Shown: positions 49,595 to 58,416 of the stretch, piece after piece | Layout: each line of letters begins with the position of its first letter | Numbering within the stretch: position 1 is the stretch's first letter | The notes under the pieces: generated by a model | Told to the model about the DNA's origin: nothing | The model's database searches: none | The model's input: the letters and a program-made list of their open reading frames with translations, nothing else | Position numbers and translations under genes: made by a program | Assembly (NCBI GenBank): GCA_021307325.1 | Contig: CP089931.1 | Span: 1,388,979 to 1,452,978 of the forward strand | Source: Peptoniphilus sp. GNH | GTDB taxonomy: Bacteria > Bacillota > Clostridia > Tissierellales > Peptoniphilaceae | Length of the DNA stretch: 64,000 nt | Direction of reading: 5' to 3'

Positions 49595-49781
49595 AATTTG
49601 ATAGGACTATGATAAAAAGTAGTAAAAAGTGAAAACCTTCAGAGAGAAGACGGTTGGTGAGAGTCTTAGGTGGTAGCTTTTGAATCCGTTTTTGAGTCCA
49701 GACTTTAAAGTGAATGCAATTTGCATTAATTAGGGTGGCAACGCGGAAGACTTCGTCCCTTGGGGTGGAGCTTCTTTTTTT
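49595..49781 (+). promoter_or_regulatory. Serine T-box leader of serS
   Basis: AGTAGTAAAAAGTGA and CAGAGAGAAG form parts of stem I. The specifier TCC (Ser, 49685-49687) comes directly after GAA. The T-box AGGGTGGCAACGCGG spans 49732-49746, and its TGGC fits tRNA-Ser ending GCCA. The terminator pairs GAAG...CGTCCC with GGGGTGG..CTTC (49746-49774), followed by seven T. Low serine charging would allow read-through into serS. Confidence 0.95.
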
Positions 49782-49795
49782 ATTTAGGAGGAAAT

Positions 49796-51085
49796 ATGTT
49801 AGATATTAAATTTGTGAGATCAAATCCCGATTTGGTAAAGGAAAATCTGAAAAAAAAGTTTCAAGACTCTAAAATCCCCATGGTAGATGAAGTAATAAAA
49901 CTTGATGAAGAGTACAGAAGTCTTAGAACTGAAGGAGACGAGCTGCGTGGAAAGAGAAATGCCACATCCAAGGAAATCGGCAAATTAATGGGGCAAAAAA
50001 AACTAGCAGAAGCTGAAGAAGTAAAGCTCGAAGTAAAGAGAATCAACGATAGAATTGAAGAAATTGACAAAATAGAAGAAGAAAAAGCAAAGAGAATAAG
50101 AGAAATAATGCTGGGACTTCCACAAATAATTGCAAGTGATGTGCCAATAGGCAAGGATGACTCTGAAAATGTAGAGCTGGAAAGATTTGGAGAACCGGTG
50201 GTGCCAGATTTTGAAGTGCCCTACCATGTGGATATTATGGAAGCTCTTGATGGCATAGACTTAGACTCTGCTAGAAGAACATCGGGCAACGGATTTTATT
50301 ATTTAAAAGGCGATGTGGCAAGACTACACTCATCTATCCTTTCTTATGCCAGAGATTTTATGATAGATAGAGGTTACACCTACTATATACCACCTTTTAT
50401 GGTCCGCTCTGATGTGGTAACTGGAGTCATGAGTTTTGAAGAAATGGAAAATATGATGTATAAAATCGAAGGAGAAGACCTCTACTTGATTGGTACATCT
50501 GAACACTCGATGATAGGCAAATTTATAGGCAGCATAAACGAAAAAGAAAGCCTTCCTCAAAAGATGACCTCATATTCCCCTTGCTTTAGAAAAGAAGTAG
50601 GAGCCCATGGCATAGAAGAAAGAGGGGTTTATAGAATCCACCAATTTGAAAAACAAGAGATGGTAATAGTATGTGAGCCAGAAGATTCTGAAAAATATTA
50701 TGATGAACTCTGGAAAAATTCAGTAGACTTTTTTAGAAGTCTTGAAATACCAGTGAGGACTTTGGAATGTTGCTCTGGAGATCTTGCAGATTTGAAAGTA
50801 AAATCTCTAGATGTGGAAGCTTGGTCGCCTAGACAAAAGAAGTATTTTGAAGTTGGTTCATGTTCAAATTTAGGAGATGCTCAGGCAAGAAGACTTAATA
50901 TAAGAATCAGAGGAGAAAAGGAAAACTACTTCGCCCATACTTTAAATAACACTGTTGTGGCACCGCCGAGGATGTTGATTGCATTTTTGGAAAACCATTT
51001 GCAAGAAGATGGCAGCATAAATATCCCAAAAGCTCTAAGACCTTACATGGGCGGCAAGGAAAAAATTGAAGTAAAAAGAAAATAA
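49796..51085 (+). CDS. serS: Seryl-tRNA synthetase
   Basis: The 429-residue class II synthetase has an N-terminal two-helix coiled coil (residues ~25-105) that grips the long variable arm of tRNA-Ser. The catalytic core has motif 2 (SYSPCFRKEVGAHG) and motif 3 (NTVVAPPRMLIAFLE). The ATG at 49796 has AGGAGG at proper distance; upstream codons belong to the leader. Expression is controlled by the T-box leader. Confidence 0.96.
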   Translation: MLDIKFVRSNPDLVKENLKKKFQDSKIPMVDEVIKLDEEYRSLRTEGDELRGKRNATSKEIGKLMGQKKLAEAEEVKLEVKRINDRIEEIDKIEEEKAKRIREIMLGLPQIIASDVPIGKDDSENVELERFGEPVVPDFEVPYHVDIMEALDGIDLDSARRTSGNGFYYLKGDVARLHSSILSYARDFMIDRGYTYYIPPFMVRSDVVTGVMSFEEMENMMYKIEGEDLYLIGTSEHSMIGKFIGSINEKESLPQKMTSYSPCFRKEVGAHGIEERGVYRIHQFEKQEMVIVCEPEDSEKYYDELWKNSVDFFRSLEIPVRTLECCSGDLADLKVKSLDVEAWSPRQKKYFEVGSCSNLGDAQARRLNIRIRGEKENYFAHTLNNTVVAPPRMLIAFLENHLQEDGSINIPKALRPYMGGKEKIEVKRK

Positions 51086-51101
51086 AAATTATAAAAAAAT
51101 T

Positions 51102-51138
51102 AAAAGCCCGCTTTTGAAATAAAAAAGTCGGGCTTTTT
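51102..51138. terminator. Terminator after serS
   Basis: AAAAGCCCG pairs with CGGGCTTTTT, with A and T tracts on both sides, so it can also stop the convergent reverse-strand gene. Confidence 0.85.
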
Positions 51139-51152
51139 GTTTGAAATAATAA

Positions 51153-52673
51153 TTATTCATTTGAAGTCAAGGAATCGGCACCAATCCATCCCGTAAAGAC
51201 ATCTTTGCTTTCTGGCTCTTTGGCCTCAACTCTCAACCAGTACATATTTTTATTCTTGATGATGGTCTCGTATATATAGACCTCTGTGCCACTTGGCAAA
51301 TCTTTTAATATCCGACTAGTAGAGCTAGGGCTTTCATAGAGCTTTGAATTTTCCTTTGTCAAAACCTGGAAGGTGTATCTTATATTGCTAAATTCATTTA
51401 ATTTATTTTTGTCCTCAGAAAAATTCACAGGAGGCCCCTTGACCTCGGGAGAATTTCTTTTCATGTCCTCAAGCAAAATTATCATGTCTGCATATTCTGG
51501 AGAAAACTTTATAAGGTCTTTAGCTTCTTTTATGGCTTCAGCTTTGTGTCCAGCATTATAAGTCGCCTTTATCTTATCAAAAAACTTTTTTTGAATCTCT
51601 TGGATTTGGCTTTGAGCCTTTTCATAAAGGTCGGGGTCTTCTTTTATTACCTTTTTATAGTGAATCAAGGCTCCCTTGAGACTATTTTCTTCGAAAAGTT
51701 CCTCGGCCTTTAAATAGTTGCTCTTGGACTCCTTGAGCCTCTTTAACCTTTTAATATCTTCTTGTTTTTTGGGGTCCTTGGTCTTTAGATGTTTAAAGAT
51801 ATCAGATGCCTTCTCCAACTCGCCCTTATCTAGAAGTCGATCAGCTCTAGTTATCCTACTTGTCACATAGAAATTTTCTATGGGATTTTTTAGAAGCAAA
51901 AAGATAAAAACAAGGGCTAAGATAGCTATTACCACTGTAAAGAAAGTTTTGAGACGATTTTTTTTTGAGTTTTTTCTTACAACAACTTTTCTATCTTCTA
52001 GCTTTGGCGCCTTGATGGTATTTAAAATTTGAATATTTTTAGTCTTGAAGTCTTCGGGATTTTCATTTGCCATTGCTAGCTTATAGTCTATAAGCCCTTG
52101 GGTGAGATTATTTAAAGCCAGATACTTATTTCTCGAACAAAACTTACAAGTTTCAGAATCCTTGTCATTTATGCAACCACATACACAGCGCCATGAGTCC
52201 AAAAAGTTGTCGGCGAAAGTATAGATATCATCTTTAAAAAATTCATCCATCTGTCTTCTTTTATCTAAATCTATCAGGGGAAGAGAATATATAAATTGGT
52301 TTTCCTTGTTAAAGATAAGAGTTTTGCCATCTTCTGCAATCGCCTTAGAGATTCTTATTTCAACCTCTCTTGCATCCTGAAAACGAAAATCCAAAGAAAA
52401 AGGATCCAAATAAGTCATAGATGAGGCTGTGATAAGTCTATCATTTATCTTATATTCGATAGGATTGCCACCTAATATATAATCGCCCTTTTCATTTTTA
52501 AACTTACATATAATCTCTAAATCTATAAAGTTCTTCTCAGATATATTAAGCACATCGACAGAAAGCGAAAGGGGGTTGGACACTAGAAGGTCAGCCCTTG
52601 TGATTTGCAGTTCGTCAGAAGGATTTATATAAACTTTTGTAGGAAGTGTTTTTACATTTTCCAAAACTATCAC
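51153..52673 (-). CDS. Membrane protein with zinc ribbon, TPR-like and SH3b domains
   Basis: A protein of about 506 residues. An N-terminal ~165-residue beta-rich domain is followed by a zinc ribbon (CVCGCIN...CKFC), a single membrane helix (FFTVVIAILALVFIFLLL, around residue 250), TPR-like helical repeats outside (residues ~280-400) and a C-terminal bacterial SH3 domain ending GWIGADSL. The topology suggests an internal sensing head and an external peptidoglycan-binding tail. There is no Met near the start. GTG at 52673 is chosen because a good promoter ends 8 bases upstream, giving a leaderless or near-leaderless message; TTG at 52676 is the alternative. Function unknown. Confidence 0.75.
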   Translation of the reverse strand: MIVLENVKTLPTKVYINPSDELQITRADLLVSNPLSLSVDVLNISEKNFIDLEIICKFKNEKGDYILGGNPIEYKINDRLITASSMTYLDPFSLDFRFQDAREVEIRISKAIAEDGKTLIFNKENQFIYSLPLIDLDKRRQMDEFFKDDIYTFADNFLDSWRCVCGCINDKDSETCKFCSRNKYLALNNLTQGLIDYKLAMANENPEDFKTKNIQILNTIKAPKLEDRKVVVRKNSKKNRLKTFFTVVIAILALVFIFLLLKNPIENFYVTSRITRADRLLDKGELEKASDIFKHLKTKDPKKQEDIKRLKRLKESKSNYLKAEELFEENSLKGALIHYKKVIKEDPDLYEKAQSQIQEIQKKFFDKIKATYNAGHKAEAIKEAKDLIKFSPEYADMIILLEDMKRNSPEVKGPPVNFSEDKNKLNEFSNIRYTFQVLTKENSKLYESPSSTSRILKDLPSGTEVYIYETIIKNKNMYWLRVEAKEPESKDVFTGWIGADSLTSNE

Positions 52674-52681
52674 CAAGATTG

Positions 52682-52710
52682 ATTATAATTTACTTGGGGG
52701 CCAAGTTCAA
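52682..52710 (-). promoter_or_regulatory. Promoter with palindromic spacer for the SH3 gene
   Basis: On the minus strand TTGAAC and TATAAT are 17 bp apart. The spacer contains ACTTGGCCCCCAAGT (52692-52706), a 6-bp inverted repeat that could be an operator. Confidence 0.7.
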
Positions 52711-52728
52711 TTAAATGCAAGAAGACTT

Positions 52729-52743
52729 TGAATTTGATATAAT
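52729..52743 (+). promoter_or_regulatory. Extended -10 promoter for the divergent small membrane gene
   Basis: TTTGATATAAT gives a TG-n-TATAAT extended -10 at 52735-52743. No good -35 is seen. The start codon is 27 bases later, after GAGGGGG. Confidence 0.55.
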
Positions 52744-52769
52744 CATAATAAAGACTAGAGGGGGAATTT

Positions 52770-53276
52770 ATGGAAAAGAAGAAAAATTTAAGTCCAAAAA
52801 TTGTTTTCAGATACCAAGAAGAATTACTTACATTTTTTAACAAGGCAACCAAGCGCTATGTAAGAATCATGTGGTTTATTCTTTTTATGGTAATGGTGGC
52901 ATTTGTATTTTTAAACAAGGAAGAGCTGACATCCAACTACCTGTATTTTTTTGTAGCTTTTGCAGTTTTATTGAGCTTTACTGGCTTTATATATAAAAAG
53001 ACTCTTGTGTTTTCAAAAAGACTGGGCCATTTTGTAAAAGACGGAATAAAAACAAGAGGCCAAATAATCGGCACCAAGGTCTCTCAAAGGGGCTCGAGAA
53101 AATTTCTTCACTTAGTGGTTGAATACAAGGATCCAAGAGACGGAAACAAAAAGGAATTTATAACTGATGCTGTCACAGGAAATCCCTATGAGCTGCTTCA
53201 CAATTTGAATGTAGATGTGTATATTTTGGGAGATGAGCTAATGGCATCGGGCTTCAATTTAAAGGTGGACAAGTAA
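52770..53276 (+). CDS. Small two-helix membrane protein
   Basis: I do not recognise this 168-residue protein. Two adjacent membrane helices (IMWFILFMVMVAFVFL and YFFVAFAVLLSFTGFIY, residues ~33-75) are followed by a soluble domain of about 90 residues rich in beta structure (TRGQIIGTKVSQRGSRKFLH, LVVEYKD). This resembles cytosolic domains of DUF3592-like proteins, an impression only. A good GAGGGGG site precedes it. It is divergent from the SH3 gene and 13 bases before the alpha/beta hydrolase. Confidence 0.75.
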   Translation: MEKKKNLSPKIVFRYQEELLTFFNKATKRYVRIMWFILFMVMVAFVFLNKEELTSNYLYFFVAFAVLLSFTGFIYKKTLVFSKRLGHFVKDGIKTRGQIIGTKVSQRGSRKFLHLVVEYKDPRDGNKKEFITDAVTGNPYELLHNLNVDVYILGDELMASGFNLKVDK

Positions 53277-53289
53277 GGCGGTCTGCAAG

Positions 53290-54186
53290 ATGATAGAAAA
53301 AACATTTGAAGATTTTTTAGGCGAAAAACTTGCTTATGTTGATACCAGGGCGGAGGATAAAAAAACTTTGATCCTCATCCATGGCAACATGTCATCATCA
53401 ATTTTTTTTGAAAGCACCATAGAAGCCTTTAAAAGTGAATATAGGATACTGGCACCAGACTTGCCGGGGTTTGGAGACTCCAGCCACAACTCGGACTATC
53501 CGGATTTAAAATCTTATGCAGATTTGATGGCAAGATTTTTGATAAAAAAGGTTCCGGGACAAGTTTTCTTGCTAGGCTGGTCAATGGGGGCAGGCGTTGT
53601 ATATCAAATGCTTCTAGATCCTCTCATAAAAGACAGGATAGATAAGGCCATCATCCTATCGGGAGTGGGTCTTGGTGGTTATGGCTATAAGCAGGTTCTA
53701 GAAAAAAGAATCATGGATTTCAAACCCTTTGAAAACTTCGGCAGCAAGACCTTTCTTGAAAAAGTGGAAGACATCAAAGAATTTTACAGACAAGCGCAAA
53801 ATTTCGGTCTACAAGAAGAAATTAGATTCACAGCTATAAGAAACATCTTAAAAAAATCAGTTTATAGCGATATGGAAGTAGATGAAGCCGAGCTTGATAG
53901 AAATACAAAAGAGGCGCTAAAACAAAACAATCACAGAGAAATTATAAAAAGTCTTTACAATTTCGACTTGATTACAAATGAAGAATACAAAAAAATAGAC
54001 AATAAGCTTCTGATTCTACATGGCTCAAAAGACAAGGTAGTCTTAGAAGAAACAGCCCATGAGTCCTACGAACTTCTAAAAGAAAGAGCCAAGCTTGTGA
54101 TACTGGAAGGCTCTCATGGCCTTATGGCTACAAATTTTTACGAATACATCAGAGAAATTTCTAAATTTATAGGAGGCGGACAATGA
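53290..54186 (+). CDS. Alpha/beta-fold hydrolase
   Basis: The 298-residue enzyme has LILIHGNMSSS (oxyanion), the nucleophile elbow GWSMGAGV, ILHGSKDKVV (acid) and LEGSHGLM (catalytic His). It resembles esterase or haloperoxidase-like members with a helical lid at residues ~125-225. The substrate is unknown. Its end overlaps the next gene by 4 bases (ATGA), so hydrolase and dehydrogenase are cotranslated and may act on one metabolite. Confidence 0.85.
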   Translation: MIEKTFEDFLGEKLAYVDTRAEDKKTLILIHGNMSSSIFFESTIEAFKSEYRILAPDLPGFGDSSHNSDYPDLKSYADLMARFLIKKVPGQVFLLGWSMGAGVVYQMLLDPLIKDRIDKAIILSGVGLGGYGYKQVLEKRIMDFKPFENFGSKTFLEKVEDIKEFYRQAQNFGLQEEIRFTAIRNILKKSVYSDMEVDEAELDRNTKEALKQNNHREIIKSLYNFDLITNEEYKKIDNKLLILHGSKDKVVLEETAHESYELLKERAKLVILEGSHGLMATNFYEYIREISKFIGGGQ

Positions 54187-55121
54187 AAGTCTTAATGCAA
54201 AAGAGAAAAGAAGATTGGCTAGTAAAAGAAATCAGAGACTTGGGATATGAAATATCATTTTATAAACCGAAAGAAGAGGATAAAGTAGACTACGATGCAG
54301 ATATAATTGTCGATGGAATCTGGCTAAGGCATTTTGATTTTTCTAAATTCAAAAATCTAAAATACATCTTTCTTCTATCAACAGGAATCGACTATCTGGA
54401 CTTAGATTATCTCATAAGAAACCGCGGGATAAAAGTCACAAACAACCATGGCGCTTATGGAGAACCCATAGCTGAATGGGTACTTTATAATATTTTGCAA
54501 TTGGAAAAATATGACCGACTCAATCTCAAAAATCAAGAAAACAAAATCTGGACATACAGGTCTTCTTCAGGAAACCTATATGGCAAAACTGCCCTTATTC
54601 TAGGAACGGGCGCCATAGGTAGAGAAACCGCCAAGAGACTAAAAGCATTTGATGTAAAAACCATAGGACTAAATAGATCTGGTAAAAAATACGAAGAATT
54701 TGACGAGATTTGGAAAAATGAAGAAGTCCTAAAAGGCCTAAAAGAAGTGGACTATGTGATTTCTGCCCTGCCAGATACCAAAGAAACAGAAAAATTTATA
54801 GACAAAGAATTTTTAGATAATCTAAAAAAAGAAGCCCTAATCATAAACATATCAAGAGGAGCTGTAATAGACGAAAAAGAACTCATAAAATCCTTGCAAG
54901 AAAAACGCCTTAGAGGGGCAGCCTTGGATGTGTTTGAAACAGAACCACTTCAAAAGGACTCACCACTTTGGGAGATGGAAAATGTCTATATATTCCCCCA
55001 CATATCTTTTTCTTGCGAAGACGACCAAGAAAGGCTATTTAGAACGGCCCTTAAAAACTTAAAAAATTTAAAAGAAAATAAAGAGCTAGAAAGCTTAGTT
55101 GACATAAAGAAGGGATACTGA
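54183..55121 (+). CDS. D-isomer-specific 2-hydroxyacid dehydrogenase
   Basis: This 312-residue NAD(P)-dependent enzyme has the Rossmann motif LGTGAIGRETAKRL, LKEVDYVISALPDTKET, NISRGAVIDEKEL (Arg) and the catalytic His-bearing PHISFS preceded by DVFETEPL. The substrate could be glyoxylate, hydroxypyruvate or a branched 2-oxo acid. It is coupled to the alpha/beta hydrolase upstream and 5 bases before rpoN. Confidence 0.88.
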   Translation: MKVLMQKRKEDWLVKEIRDLGYEISFYKPKEEDKVDYDADIIVDGIWLRHFDFSKFKNLKYIFLLSTGIDYLDLDYLIRNRGIKVTNNHGAYGEPIAEWVLYNILQLEKYDRLNLKNQENKIWTYRSSSGNLYGKTALILGTGAIGRETAKRLKAFDVKTIGLNRSGKKYEEFDEIWKNEEVLKGLKEVDYVISALPDTKETEKFIDKEFLDNLKKEALIINISRGAVIDEKELIKSLQEKRLRGAALDVFETEPLQKDSPLWEMENVYIFPHISFSCEDDQERLFRTALKNLKNLKENKELESLVDIKKGY

Positions 55122-55126
55122 AAATT

Positions 55127-56449
55127 GTGCAACTCAATCTAGACATAAAACAAGTACAGACGCTTGCAATAACACAAGAGCTTGTACTAGCAATAGAAAT
55201 ATTACAACTGAATAATTTGGAGTTGTCCGACTATATAAAAAAAGAAGCCCAAGAAAATGTGGTCTTGGAAATGCCGGATGAAAAATTTGCAGATGATAAA
55301 TTAGAGAAATTCTTAAAAAACTACAGAGAACATCAAAGTTACAGACCACAAAATCCCACAGACGACAAAGAAGAATTTGGCTTTGAGCAATTTGCAGTAG
55401 AAGAAGAATCCCTCTATGATTATCTGAATATGCAACTTCCAGGTCTCATGCTAAAAGGAAAGGACCAAGAAATCGCAGACTATATAATTGGCAACATAAA
55501 TTCTAAAGGCTACCTCAGTACATCTTGTGAAGACATAGCAAGGTGTATGAATTTGCCAATTGAAAAAATTGAAAAAATTTTAAAAAAAGTTCAAAGTCTT
55601 GAGCCAAGCGGCGTAGGTGGCAGAAATCTAAGAGAAGTTCTCTTGCTTCAAGTAGAAAAAGACAGTCTAGAAGCAAAAATAATCGAAAACTACTTAGAAG
55701 AAATATCAAAAAATAAACTAAGAGAAATTGCCGCAGATCTGGGAAAAGATGTAAAAGAAATCCAAAAAGCAGTAGACAAAATAAAAGAACTAAATCCAAA
55801 ACCGGGATCAGGGTTTGCATCAAAAGAAAGGACGCTCTACATAACACCAGATGCCATAGTAACTTTAGACGGAAAAGAAATAAACATAGAAATAATAGAC
55901 GATGGCAAAGACAAGCTAAAAATATCCAACTACTACTTGGACCTTCTAGAATCGACACAAGATAAAGACGTCAAAGAATATTTAAAAGACAAGATAAAAA
56001 AAGCTATGTTCATAGTAAAAGCCATAGAACAGAGAAGACAAACAATAGAAAAAGTCATAAGGTCAATTGTCAAACTCCAAGAAAGATTTTTCAAAGAGGA
56101 TATTCTGACTCCCATGACCCTAAAAGATGTAGCAGATGACATAGAAATGAGCGAGTCAACTATATCCAGAACAACCAGAGGAAAATATCTCGTATATAAT
56201 GAAAAAACTTACGAGCTGAAGGACTTTTTCACTGTCGGTCTCACAGGAAAGACAGAAGATGTATCCTCCAGACAAGTTCGCCAAAGGCTGATCGAAATAA
56301 TAGAAAAAGAAGACCCTAAAAAGCCCCTATCAGACCAAAAAATCTCGGACATTTTAAAAAAAGAAGGCATAGAAATCTCAAGAAGGACAGTAGCCAAGTA
56401 TAGAGATGAAGAAAACATACCCTCAACCAGCAAACGAAAGAGATTTTAA
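55127..56449 (+). CDS. rpoN: RNA polymerase sigma-54 factor
   Basis: The 440-residue protein has region I (QTLAITQELVLAIEILQLNN), an acidic linker, the core-binding region, the DNA-binding helix-turn-helix (TLKDVADDIEMSESTISRTT) and the RpoN box in ISRRTVAKYRDE near the C-terminus. It directs transcription from -24/-12 promoters and needs an AAA+ activator; none is in this window. Start is taken as GTG with GAAGGG upstream. The gene follows the dehydrogenase closely and ends before a terminator. Confidence 0.94.
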   Translation: MQLNLDIKQVQTLAITQELVLAIEILQLNNLELSDYIKKEAQENVVLEMPDEKFADDKLEKFLKNYREHQSYRPQNPTDDKEEFGFEQFAVEEESLYDYLNMQLPGLMLKGKDQEIADYIIGNINSKGYLSTSCEDIARCMNLPIEKIEKILKKVQSLEPSGVGGRNLREVLLLQVEKDSLEAKIIENYLEEISKNKLREIAADLGKDVKEIQKAVDKIKELNPKPGSGFASKERTLYITPDAIVTLDGKEINIEIIDDGKDKLKISNYYLDLLESTQDKDVKEYLKDKIKKAMFIVKAIEQRRQTIEKVIRSIVKLQERFFKEDILTPMTLKDVADDIEMSESTISRTTRGKYLVYNEKTYELKDFFTVGLTGKTEDVSSRQVRQRLIEIIEKEDPKKPLSDQKISDILKKEGIEISRRTVAKYRDEENIPSTSKRKRF

Positions 56450-56521
56450 AAACTTAAAAACTCAAGAACATAAAGCGATAAAATAAAAAGAAAAAATTTA
56501 CACAAAAATTAGACGAAATTT

Positions 56522-56554
56522 AGACTTTTGCATAGGCAAAGGTCTTTTTTTTTT
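56522..56554 (+). terminator. Terminator after rpoN
   Basis: AGACTTTTGC pairs with GCAAAGGTCT (one G-T) with loop ATAG, followed by about ten T. Confidence 0.85.
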
Positions 56555-56568
56555 AATACTTATGGAAG

Positions 56569-56574
56569 TATAAT
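56569..56574 (+). promoter_or_regulatory. -10 box of the RiPP operon, placed for a leaderless start
   Basis: TATAAT ends six bases before the ATG of the lipoprotein gene, so transcription should begin on or next to that ATG. A clear -35 is not visible; the T tract of the rpoN terminator is in its place. Confidence 0.55.
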
Positions 56575-56580
56575 AAAATC

Positions 56581-57057
56581 ATGAAAAGCGAATTTTTATT
56601 TAAAAAAATTTTTTTAGTGTTTGGTTGCCTAATTCTTATTTTAGGACTTTTCGCTTGTAATAATGTCAATGATATTGAGATTAAGAAAGATTCTAGTATA
56701 TCGGAAAATTTAAACAAGGGGGAAAATGCTGATTCAGAAGATAAAGTTATTTTAGAATCAGGGGAAGATTTCGATATGAATCTAGAAGAGGGTGTGCATT
56801 TGCAATACACTCTTTTAAATCTCCAAAAAACCATAAACTTTAAAGCGAGCAAAAAGGATGAGAAGCTTATTATTTATGGCAACACCTCTGGTGGAAAGTT
56901 GGACTTTGAAGTAAAACTTGGAGAAAATTTACATAGAGTTTCTTTTTATGGGGAAGAAGAAGCCACTTATGAATTTGCTACAAAGAAAAATGAAGAATCT
57001 TTTGTAAAAATATCAGCACAAGATTCTGAGGGTGAGTTTAAAATTGAATTAAAATGA
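56581..57057 (+). CDS. Small lipoprotein at the head of the RiPP operon
   Basis: A 158-residue predicted lipoprotein with signal LILILGLFAC (Cys is the lipidation site, residue ~26), an acidic linker and a beta-rich C-terminal domain (LIIYGNTSGGKLDFEVKL). I know no family for it. It lies 12 bases before the radical SAM gene with no terminator between, so it belongs to the operon and could be an immunity or capture protein for the exported peptide; that role is inference. No ribosome binding site is seen before its ATG. Confidence 0.72.
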   Translation: MKSEFLFKKIFLVFGCLILILGLFACNNVNDIEIKKDSSISENLNKGENADSEDKVILESGEDFDMNLEEGVHLQYTLLNLQKTINFKASKKDEKLIIYGNTSGGKLDFEVKLGENLHRVSFYGEEEATYEFATKKNEESFVKISAQDSEGEFKIELK

Positions 57058-57069
57058 TTTGGGGGATTT

Positions 57070-58383
57070 ATGAAAAAATCCAAATATAATTTCAAGGTTG
57101 ATTTGGAAGGGCGATCCGAATATATACTCTATAATTCCAAGACAAATGCCTTGGCAGTTTTGGAAGGTGATGAAATCTCGGCTTATGAAGAAGAAAAGTT
57201 TGAGGGGCTTGGCACTAAAATGAAGAATAATTTTCTTCAAGGGGGATTTTTAGTCGAAGATGATATAGATGAGCTTGAGGAAATACGATTTAGATTAAAT
57301 CGGTCAAGGTATTCAACTTCATCTCTTTCTTTAACAATAGCTCTTACAGCTGATTGCAATTTTAGATGTGCTTATTGCTATGAAAAGGAAAATTTAAAAG
57401 ATTCTTACATGACCAAAAAACATAGAGAAAATATAGTGCGATTTGTAGAAGATGCTGCGAAAAATGGTTTAGGTTCTCTAAATATAACTTGGTATGGGGG
57501 TGAGCCCCTGCTGGCATTTTCTGATTTAAAATATTTGGCAGAAAATTTTTTAAGACTTAAAGAGCAGTATAAGTTTAATTATTTTTCTTTTATGGTATCT
57601 AATGGATTTCTTTTAAATCGAAAAATAGTAGAAGAATTGAATCGTCTTCAAGTATCTGGATATCAAATCACAATTGATGGAGATGAAAAATCGCACAACA
57701 AAAAGAGATTTTTAAAAGGCGGAGGAGCTACTTATAGGACTATTTTAGACAATTTAAAAAATTCTATAGACATATTGCCTAATATATCTCTTAGGATAAA
57801 TGTTGACAAGCAGAATATAGACAAGATAAATGGTCTAATATCAGAATTAGAAAGTATAAATAAAGACGATAAGATATCTACATATTTGGGAAAAGTTGAA
57901 AACTATAAGTCCCTATATGCAGACTCTCTTTGCCTAAGTGATGTGGAATTTTCAAAGAAAGAATTTGAATTTTTCAAAGGGACATACCCATCAGCAATTC
58001 TTGAGAAATATCCTAATTTAAGAGGAAATTTTTGCGGTGCAGATGGCCTATCATCCTATGTAATGGCATCTGATGGGAAAGTCTTTAAGTGCTGGTCAGA
58101 CATTGGATATGAAAAAACGGCTATTGGTCATTTGACAGAAGATGGCATATCTCTTAACAACAGGTCATACTATCTCGACCTTATGAATTTTGATCCGACA
58201 AGCGATAAAGAGTGTTCAGCCTGCGTATACCTTCCAATCTGCATGGGAGGATGCCCTTATGACAGGATAAATAAGAAACAAAAGACGTGCTTAAAAAACA
58301 ACTATTATTTTGATGGTTACATAAAGGAAATCACAAGTATACTCTTGGGAAATTCATCTAATGAAGAAATGAAAAACTTGTAG
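57070..58383 (+). CDS. Radical SAM/SPASM peptide maturase
   Basis: The 437-residue enzyme has an N-terminal ~90-residue region like the peptide-recognition domain of such maturases. The radical SAM motif is CNFRCAYC (Cys96, Cys100, Cys103), followed by WYGGEPLLAF (SAM-binding GGEP). A C-terminal SPASM domain carries auxiliary-cluster cysteines (FCGAD, FKCW, CSACVYLPICMGGC, KTC). This layout matches maturases that install thioether or other cross-links in Cys-rich peptides (sactipeptide/ranthipeptide type; CcpM-like is my best family guess). The adjacent Cys-rich peptide is the probable substrate. GGGGG precedes the start. Confidence 0.9.
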   Translation: MKKSKYNFKVDLEGRSEYILYNSKTNALAVLEGDEISAYEEEKFEGLGTKMKNNFLQGGFLVEDDIDELEEIRFRLNRSRYSTSSLSLTIALTADCNFRCAYCYEKENLKDSYMTKKHRENIVRFVEDAAKNGLGSLNITWYGGEPLLAFSDLKYLAENFLRLKEQYKFNYFSFMVSNGFLLNRKIVEELNRLQVSGYQITIDGDEKSHNKKRFLKGGGATYRTILDNLKNSIDILPNISLRINVDKQNIDKINGLISELESINKDDKISTYLGKVENYKSLYADSLCLSDVEFSKKEFEFFKGTYPSAILEKYPNLRGNFCGADGLSSYVMASDGKVFKCWSDIGYEKTAIGHLTEDGISLNNRSYYLDLMNFDPTSDKECSACVYLPICMGGCPYDRINKKQKTCLKNNYYFDGYIKEITSILLGNSSNEEMKNL

Positions 58384-58416
58384 TTTTCATAGATATTATA
58401 AGAGAGGAGATATGAT

